Position numbers and translations under genes: made by a program | The notes under the pieces: model-generated | What the model was told of the DNA's origin: nothing | What the model saw: only the letters and a program-made list of their open reading frames with translations | Database searches by the model: none | Assembly (NCBI GenBank): GCA_947491025.1 | Contig: CANLIC010000018.1 | Span: 19,122 to 83,121, forward strand | Length of the DNA: 64,000 nt | Source: Myxococcales bacterium | Lineage (GTDB): Bacteria; Myxococcota_A; UBA9042 | Direction of reading: 5' to 3' | Shown here: in pieces, positions 57,722-64,000 of the stretch | Layout of the letters: each line of letters opens with the position of its first letter | How positions within the stretch are numbered: position 1 is the first letter of the stretch

Positions 57722-58525
57722 TTACGCCAGCCGGTAGCAGGCGCGCGCATCTTCGACGAGGCGCGCCGCCATGGCCGCAACGGGCTCACCCCGTAGCTCC
57801 GCGATGGCGCACACCAGCTCCCGCACCTCGTGGAGGGCGGCGGCCCAAGGCCGATCGTCGAGCGGCCAGTCGGTCTCGACCAGCAGCCGCCCTGCCGGCG
57901 TGGCGCGCACGACGGCGGCCAGCTTGTCGGGGCGGCGCAACCACGACGGGTCGAGCGAAACCGAGAGCCCGAGCGCGCACAGCGCCGGCGCCAGCTCGGC
58001 CGGCCCGCCGAATCGATGCACGACGCCGCCAGGTGGAGGGCAGGCGCGCAGCTCTTCGAGGGCGTGGCCGATCGCCCGCACCACGTGCAGGACGACCGGC
58101 AGGTTGTGCGCCCGCGCCATCGCCAACGAGCGCGCCATCCAGCGCCGCTGCTCCACGATCGGCAGCGCCTGCTTGCGGAGGGCATCGAGCCCGATCTCGC
58201 CGAGCGCCACCACCCCGGGTCCTTCGAGCTGGCGCTCAAGCTGCTGCAGACCAGCGTGGCGTGCCTCGTCGCTGGCAGCCGCTGCCAGCCACCACGGGTG
58301 AAGCCCAACCGCGCGCCACAGCGGCCGATCTGGTGCCAATGCCGCGATCGCGTCGGCGTCGCGCTCGGGCCCATAGCCGGCGGTGATGGCGCCGCAGAGG
58401 CCCGCCGCCGCCGCGGCGCGCCATTGCAGCGCGAGCTGGCCTGGGGCCGTGAGGCTGGGGTCGTCAAGGTGGACGTGGTGGTCGAAGATCGGCAGCGTCA
58501 AAGCCGCATCAACGCCGCCGGTCAC
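57722..58525 (-). CDS. TatD-family metal-dependent hydrolase
   Basis: The protein is 267 aa. GTG at 58525 overlaps the stop of the upstream Cys-rich lipoprotein gene (GTGA). The metal ligands of the amidohydrolase/TatD fold are visible: FDHHVHLD (HxH), GEIGLD (Glu), VVLHVV (His), HRFGG (His) and VETDWPL (Asp). Family members are 3'-5' DNases or related hydrolases. It is cytoplasmic, unlike the exported partner whose frame it overlaps. Tight coupling is seen, a shared function is not. Confidence 0.88.
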   Translation of the reverse strand: MTGGVDAALTLPIFDHHVHLDDPSLTAPGQLALQWRAAAAAGLCGAITAGYGPERDADAIAALAPDRPLWRAVGLHPWWLAAAASDEARHAGLQQLERQLEGPGVVALGEIGLDALRKQALPIVEQRRWMARSLAMARAHNLPVVLHVVRAIGHALEELRACPPPGGVVHRFGGPAELAPALCALGLSVSLDPSWLRRPDKLAAVVRATPAGRLLVETDWPLDDRPWAAALHEVRELVCAIAELRGEPVAAMAARLVEDARACYRLA

Positions 58526-60627
58526 GGACAACAGGCGCCGACGTCCCCGCAGCAATCGCCGAGTTGGACGCAGGCAGCGTCGCACCAACAGCCGCCGGCG
58601 CCCTGCCCGCCGCATTTGCCCTTGCAAGTAGCAGCCGCGACTTTGCCGCAGGCGTTGTTGCAGAACTTCCCAAAGTCCGGGCAGCAGTCGCCCAGCTGGA
58701 CGCAAGCCTCGTCGCACCAACAGCCGTCGCCCTGGCCGCCGCACTTGCCGGAGCAGGTCTGGCCGCCGCCACCGCCTTGGCAGGTCGCGCTGGACTTGTC
58801 GGCCGCGGCGACGCAGCTCTGGGTGCTGCTGCAGGTCTGGACGGTCGACCAGGCGTCAAAGGTCGGCGACGGGCAAGAGGCGCTGCCGCCGGTGCAGGTC
58901 GCGGCGCCGGTTCGCTTCTGCACCTGCTTGCCGCTGCACTGGAATTCGGTAGTCGAACCGCCGCAAGCGCTGCCCTTGGCGGCGAACAGGCCGGCCGCGC
59001 AGCAGGCTCCGCCGCCGCAGGCGCATTGCGCCTTGTAGTCGGCGCAGCAAGTGCCCGCGGCCTCGCAGTTCGGCGAGCAAGCGCAGGCGCCGCCAGCGGC
59101 CATCCCACCGCAGGCGCCAACGCAGCTGCCTTTGGCCTTGCACTCCGGCTTCTCACCCGAGGCGATGGCCACGCACTGCGTATCGCCCGGGCAGGTCGCG
59201 ACGTCGCTCCACTCACCCGCGAACAGGTAGGCGGCATCGCTCGAGCAGACGGTGGCGTCGGCGCCGGTGCAGCCCGGGTAGTGCTCGCGGCGGCGAATGA
59301 GCTGGCCCTGGCATTGGTACTCGATGGCCGCGATCGCCGCCGAACACATGACACCCTTGGGCTTCTGTTGGTTGGTCGCCGGGTCGCAGCAGGCGCCGGA
59401 CTCACAGCAGCCAGCCTTGTCCTGCTTGATGCAGATGTTGGCTAGCGGATCGCAGCTCGCGGCGACGCAGGCGCTGGCGTACACGGCGCAGTGGGCGTCG
59501 ACCAGGCAGCAGCCGTCCTTGGATTGGCCGACGCAGCTGCCCTTGTCGCTGCAGGCGTCGTTGACCGTGCAGACCTCGTTGTCGTCACAAGGCTTTCCGG
59601 CGGTCGGGCTCCACGCCTCGGCGTTCGCGCTGGGCTGGCACGTGAGGCAGGGCTCACTCGGGTGGAGCGCGCCGGCGACATGGCAGCTGCCCGCGATCGC
59701 GCACTGGTTGGCGGCGACCTGCAGGGTGCACTGGCCGGTCGCGCCGTCGCAGCCGCCGAGTTGGCACGGCGAGGCGTCGGGGCAGGCTTTGGGGACGCTG
59801 GCGCACTTGCCGCTGGCGGGGTCGCAGCTATCGACGGTGCAGGCGTCGCCATCGGCGCACTCGGCGTCGGTCAAGCAGCAGCCGAGCTTCTTGCCGGGCT
59901 TGCAGGTGGCGTTGGCGACGTCGCAAGTCGGCGCGTCGCACACCGAGAGGGGGATGCAATCGGCGTCAGCGACGCAGCAGCTCGGCTTGTTCGTCCACGC
60001 CTTGGCGTCTGTCTTGGGCGCGCAAATGGAGCATGGCGCGCCGTCCTTGGCCTCACCGTCTTCGATGCAGGCCCCGTCCAGCAGGCACCAGCCCGGTTGC
60101 GGCGTGTGGAGGCAACCCGTGCCACCAGCGTCGCAACCATCGATCGTGCAGTCGAGCCCATCGTCGCAGCCGGCGTCCCCTGCGGTACAGACGCCGCCCT
60201 TGCATACGTCCGGCCCTGTACAGGGATCGCCGTCGTCGCAGCTCGCCAGGTCGGGGGCAGGGGCCGGCTTGCAGCAACCGGCGACGCAAACCGGCGCCTG
60301 GCACTGCGCCGCTTTGGTCCCAGGCGTCAATCCGGCGCTCGAAGCGCAATCGCCGTCGACCTGGCACGCCGCGCCGCAGGTCGCATCGGGGGCTTTCTGC
60401 CCGGCGTCAGCGCCTTGTGCGCCGGCGCCAGCGGTGTTGTCGCCGGAGGGGGGCTGAATCCCATCGGTGGGATCGAAGCTGTAGTCGCCGTGCTGCAGGT
60501 TGGTGCCGATCTGCGTGGTCTCGGTCGAGTAGTCCGATCCACAGCCCGCGGTCCACAGCGCCGCCAGCACCAGGAGCGGCAGCGACCACTGCGAGGCAAA
60601 GCGGCCCGGCGAGCGAGGCTCCGGCAT
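58522..60627 (-). CDS. Cys-rich lipoprotein with somatomedin-B-like modules
   Basis: The protein is 701 aa. The signal ends in the lipobox TAGC (Cys29). The body is made of many small Cys-rich units of the CDDGDPCT / CADGDACTVDSCD type common in myxobacterial surface proteins. Near the C-terminus are three somatomedin-B-like modules: CVGACGG...CACSPNC...CC, CSGKCGG...CWCDEACVQLGDCC and CKGKCGG...CWCDAACVQLGDCC. The last two are near copies. SMB modules are mainly known from animal proteins. It is probably disulfide-rich and surface-exposed. ATG at 60627 was picked for the signal peptide; the Shine-Dalgarno is loosely spaced. Confidence 0.85.
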   Translation of the reverse strand: MPEPRSPGRFASQWSLPLLVLAALWTAGCGSDYSTETTQIGTNLQHGDYSFDPTDGIQPPSGDNTAGAGAQGADAGQKAPDATCGAACQVDGDCASSAGLTPGTKAAQCQAPVCVAGCCKPAPAPDLASCDDGDPCTGPDVCKGGVCTAGDAGCDDGLDCTIDGCDAGGTGCLHTPQPGWCLLDGACIEDGEAKDGAPCSICAPKTDAKAWTNKPSCCVADADCIPLSVCDAPTCDVANATCKPGKKLGCCLTDAECADGDACTVDSCDPASGKCASVPKACPDASPCQLGGCDGATGQCTLQVAANQCAIAGSCHVAGALHPSEPCLTCQPSANAEAWSPTAGKPCDDNEVCTVNDACSDKGSCVGQSKDGCCLVDAHCAVYASACVAASCDPLANICIKQDKAGCCESGACCDPATNQQKPKGVMCSAAIAAIEYQCQGQLIRRREHYPGCTGADATVCSSDAAYLFAGEWSDVATCPGDTQCVAIASGEKPECKAKGSCVGACGGMAAGGACACSPNCEAAGTCCADYKAQCACGGGACCAAGLFAAKGSACGGSTTEFQCSGKQVQKRTGAATCTGGSASCPSPTFDAWSTVQTCSSTQSCVAAADKSSATCQGGGGGQTCSGKCGGQGDGCWCDEACVQLGDCCPDFGKFCNNACGKVAAATCKGKCGGQGAGGCWCDAACVQLGDCCGDVGACCP

Positions 60628-61060
60628 GGCGATTCGCCCTCGAAGCCGCAGGTGACCGGGGGCGACGCGGGTCGTTGAGCCGGCGACCTGGCCCGCGCAG
60701 ACCGCGGTCTGGCCGACTGCTGCGCGGCTCCCCACGGCGTCGCCCATCGCGACCGCACCGGTCCCAAGGCCGCCGATACTGGCGTGGTCTCTCGCGATCA
60801 CGTCACCTCCTGCTCCCGATCTGCCCTGCCCTCAAGGCTCAGCCGACCGCGGCGCAAGAGGAAGAGGCTACCCCATCCCCGCCCGGCCGCGCTAGCCGAA
60901 AAGCGCCCGCCGCGGCGCCGACTGGGGCCCGCACACACCGTGCCTAGGGCCTGCCGCGTCGCACCCTGCAGCCAAATCGCGCCGGGCGCCTTGACACGTC
61001 GGCGCTGCATCGGAATCCTCCGCGCCCCGCGCCGGGCTAGGCGCAGCAGGAGGCTTTTCG
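60628..61060. other. Divergent intergenic region ahead of metK
   Basis: This 433-bp stretch lies between the Cys-rich lipoprotein and metK. A TTGACA hexamer at 60991-60996 could be a -35 element for metK, but no good -10 follows at 16-18 bases. AGGAGG before 61061 is the metK ribosome site. I looked for a SAM-type riboswitch fold and saw none. Confidence 0.4.
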
Positions 61061-62230
<1,170 letters not shown>

Positions 62231-62343
62231 GCGCGATCGCCGCCCGGTCGTCGACGCGACGCCTTGCCAACCGGTTCGCGCCGGCCGCAGGGCGCCGATT
62301 CGGCGACGGAGGCGATGTTGAGGCAGGCCAGCCGTCCTCATCT

Positions 62344-62387
62344 AAGGTGCGTTCCACCTTGACAGACGGCCCCGGACCTGCCTGAAT
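62344..62387 (+). promoter_or_regulatory. Candidate promoter for rplM-rpsI, with adjoining hairpin
   Basis: TTGACA at 62359-62364 is a perfect -35 hexamer. CTGAAT at 62382-62387, 17 bases later, matches the -10 consensus at three of six positions. A 6-bp stem (62344-62349 with 62355-62360) runs into the -35. This would give a leader of about 350 nt. Confidence 0.35.
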
Positions 62388-62560
62388 GCGCGCCCCGCGC
62401 CGGGTGCAGGCATCGCCCCGCATCCGTCGCGGAAAGGCTCTCCACCACCGCCAACGGCTCCCCGCGGGGAGGCAAGGAAGGCGGCCGAAGGGCCCCGAAG
62501 CGACGACCCGGCAGCTCGCGAACGTGCGCCAGCAGGAAGGCGGAACAAGCCCGAAGACAG

Positions 62561-62611
62561 AGCAGGCAGGAACACAGAGTAGGCAGGAACACAGAGCAGG
62601 CAGGAACACAG
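62561..62611 (+). repeat. Three tandem 17-bp repeats in the rplM leader
   Basis: The unit AGCAGGCAGGAACACAG is present at 62561-62577, 62578-62594 (one change, T for C) and 62595-62611, with decayed copies on both sides. It is purine-rich on the transcribed strand and non-coding. The function is unknown; it is too short and regular for a CRISPR array. Confidence 0.85.
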
Positions 62612-62747
62612 AGCAGGGCAGAATCCCCAGCCAGTACAGGACCAGGCGCAACCAAGCGCGCCGACAAGCACCCGCGCAGACGTCCATGCGCAGACGAGAC
62701 GCCCGGGCCGCCTGGCCCGGGGCCAGCACTCCCTGGAAGGAAAGACG

Positions 62748-63197
62748 ATGAGCCAGACCACCCGCAGCACGCCCAGCATCCGTGGCGAAGACATCCAGCG
62801 CCAATGGCACATCGTCGATCTCGACGGCCAGGTGCTCGGCCGCGCCGCCGTGCAGATCGCGAACATCCTCCGCGGCAAGCACCGCCCGGCCTTCACGCCG
62901 CACACCGACACGGGCGACTTCGTGGTCGTGGTCAACGCTGCCAAGGCAACGCTGACCGGCAACAAGCTCGAGCAGAAGATCTACTACAAGCACACCAACT
63001 ACCCGGGTGGCCTGAAGTCGACCAAGGCGAAGCTCTACCTCGCCACCAAGAGCGAGCAGGCGATTCGCCGCGCGGTGTGGGGCATGCTGCCCAAGGGCCC
63101 GCTCGGGCGCCAGGTGCTGCGCAAGCTCAAGGTCTACGCTGGTGCCGAGCACCCGCACCAAGGCCAGAACCCGCAGCCGCTCAACATCACCGGCTGA
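62748..63197 (+). CDS. rplM: 50S ribosomal protein L13
   Basis: The protein is 149 aa, the normal length. Family landmarks: [44 protein letters not shown], and the end [16 protein letters not shown]. It binds 23S rRNA early in 50S assembly. AAGGAAAG precedes the ATG. It is followed by rpsI, the standard bacterial pair. Confidence 0.98.
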   Translation: MSQTTRSTPSIRGEDIQRQWHIVDLDGQVLGRAAVQIANILRGKHRPAFTPHTDTGDFVVVVNAAKATLTGNKLEQKIYYKHTNYPGGLKSTKAKLYLATKSEQAIRRAVWGMLPKGPLGRQVLRKLKVYAGAEHPHQGQNPQPLNITG

Positions 63198-63367
63198 GCG
63201 CCCCGTCGCGTCGACGCCCTGGCCAGGCCAGGCGCTCGTCGCGCATCCGATCCCGGGCGGAATCCCGAGAATGGACCCTGGCACTGACCCTGCCCCTGAC
63301 CCTGACCGCGCGAAGGCCACGACCTGTTTCGGCCCCCAGCCGCGCGCCCATTGAGCAAGGAATCCAG

Positions 63368-63793
63368 ATGGCGACCACCCGTCGAGTCCAAGAGGCCCCC
63401 AGCCGCGCCAAGCGCTTCTACGCGACCGGCCGCCGCAAGACCGCGGCCGCCCGCGTCTGGGTCAGCGAAGGCAGCGGCAAGCTCACCATCAACGGCCGCG
63501 AGGCCCTGGCCTACCTGTGCCGGCCCTTCTTGGCGATGCAGGTCCGTCAGCCGCTCGAGATCGTGGGTCGCACCGCCAACATCGACGTCAAGGCCACCGT
63601 GCGCGGCGGCGGCGTTGCGGGCCAGGCCGGCGCAGTTCGCCACGGCATCGCGCGCGCCCTGACCGTGCTCGACGCCGAGATGCGCGGACCGCTCAAGGCC
63701 GCCGGGATGCTGACCCGTGACCCGCGCGCCAAAGAGCGTAAGAAGTACGGTCAAGCTGCTGCGCGCGCCCGCTTCCAGTTCAGCAAGCGTTAG
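63368..63793 (+). CDS. rpsI: 30S ribosomal protein S9
   Basis: The protein is 141 aa. The conserved core starts [15 protein letters not shown], and the C-terminal tail ends [17 protein letters not shown], which reaches the P-site tRNA in the ribosome. ATG at 63368 has AAGGA 7 bases upstream; the longer frame upstream runs antisense-like through rplM and is not real. It lies 170 bases after rplM. Confidence 0.98.
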   Translation: MATTRRVQEAPSRAKRFYATGRRKTAAARVWVSEGSGKLTINGREALAYLCRPFLAMQVRQPLEIVGRTANIDVKATVRGGGVAGQAGAVRHGIARALTVLDAEMRGPLKAAGMLTRDPRAKERKKYGQAAARARFQFSKR

Positions 63794-63801
63794 TCGCACG
63801 G

Positions 63802-63820
63802 CGCCCTGCCACGCAGGGCG
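63802..63820 (+). terminator. Hairpin after rpsI, likely terminator
   Basis: CGCCCTGC (63802-63809) and GCAGGGCG (63813-63820) form a perfect 8-bp stem with a 3-base loop, 8 bases after the rpsI stop. No T-run follows, as is often the case in very GC-rich genomes. Confidence 0.6.
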
Positions 63821-63890
63821 AGGCAGCAAGGGTGGCGCATGGCCCGCCTGCGACGAGCGGGCTGGCATCACCCCTCGGGTCAGGCGCCCT

Positions 63891-63967
63891 GGCTGGGTAG
63901 CTCAGTTGGTTAGAGCAAACGACTCATAATCGTTAGGTCGTGGGTTCAACTCCCACCCCAGCCACCA
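63891..63967 (+). tRNA. tRNA-Met (CAU), elongator type
   Basis: The gene is 77 nt with encoded CCA (63965-63967). Acceptor stem GGCTGGG pairs with CCCAGCC. The D-arm is AGCTCAGTTGGTTAGAGC, the anticodon stem-loop ACGACTCATAATCGT carries CAT, and the T-arm is GTGGGTTCAACTCCCAC. The G1-C72 pair argues against initiator tRNA. Sequence likeness to bacterial elongator tRNA-Met is high; tRNA-Ile2 with a lysidine-modified CAU cannot be strictly excluded. Confidence 0.95.
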
Positions 63968-64000
63968 AAGAATCCAATCGGTTGCGGACCGCCCTTGCGA

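Larger units (their letters stand above)
62231..62747. other. Long leader region of rplM-rpsI
   Basis: This 517-bp non-coding stretch contains a hairpin AAGGTG-CGTTC-CACCTT (62344-62360) overlapping TTGACA (62359-62364). TTGACA is a candidate -35 with a weak -10 (CTGAAT) 17 bases on. A tandem 17-bp repeat lies at 62561-62611. Autoregulatory leaders ahead of ribosomal-protein genes are common, but none is recognised here. Confidence 0.45.

Noticed and set aside
60802..61060. SAM riboswitch upstream of metK
   Set aside because: No conserved SAM-I, SAM-II or SAH core pattern or kink-turn could be found by eye.

Overview
This 64 kb window is very GC-rich and densely coding. The gene content points to a deltaproteobacterial, Myxococcota-like bacterium. 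It has many lipoproteins with cysteine-rich 'CDDGDPCT'-type modules, a Ser/Thr kinase with a large exported part, FHA proteins, exported caspase-like proteins and a eukaryote-like IleS. This assignment is an inference from family content; no rRNA is present.

Region 1 (1-13.1 kb) is the most unusual part. After the end of a radical-SAM gene comes a long minus-strand block that reads, in transcription order: caspase/Sel1-repeat protein, DUF4384-like lipoprotein, papain-like protease, caspase + C-type-lectin/FGE-fold protein, Avd, reverse transcriptase, template repeat, spacer, lipoprotein. The last part is a complete diversity-generating retroelement (DGR). A 115-bp template repeat (TR) at 2554-2668 matches the variable repeat (VR) at 4340-4454 in the last codons of the caspase-FGE gene. 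Of 29 coding-strand adenines in the TR, 19 differ in the VR; of 86 other positions only 1 differs. The diversified protein is therefore an exported caspase-like protein, and it sits in a near-continuous run with two further exported proteases. This is the best candidate for a little-described system in the window.

Region 2 (13.5-33.5 kb) holds a type-2 isoleucyl-tRNA synthetase, an exported subtilisin-like lipoprotein, a double-FHA protein overlapping a D12-class DNA adenine methylase, a small acidic protein, an unknown protein divergent from a hotdog thioesterase, a ThDP enzyme of the acetolactate synthase/2-hydroxyacyl-CoA lyase family, a giant FHA + coiled-coil protein, and two adjacent short-chain dehydrogenases (the second a long FabG4 type).

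Region 3 (33.5-51.6 kb) holds a large IPT/TIG lipoprotein and then a co-directional run of two isocitrate-dehydrogenase-like subunits, a ferredoxin, a small membrane protein, mreC, mreD, mrdA (PBP2, with an unexpected Cys-rich insertion), rodA, a TMTC-like membrane TPR protein, an HD phosphohydrolase and a TolB-like propeller protein. Many of these genes overlap by 4 bases, which suggests translational coupling around the cell-elongation machinery.

Region 4 (51.6-64 kb) holds a transmembrane Ser/Thr kinase, a metallophosphoesterase, a PrxQ/BCP peroxiredoxin, an unknown protein, a Cys-rich lipoprotein with somatomedin-B-like modules overlapping a TatD-type hydrolase, metK, rplM-rpsI and an elongator tRNA-Met(CAU).
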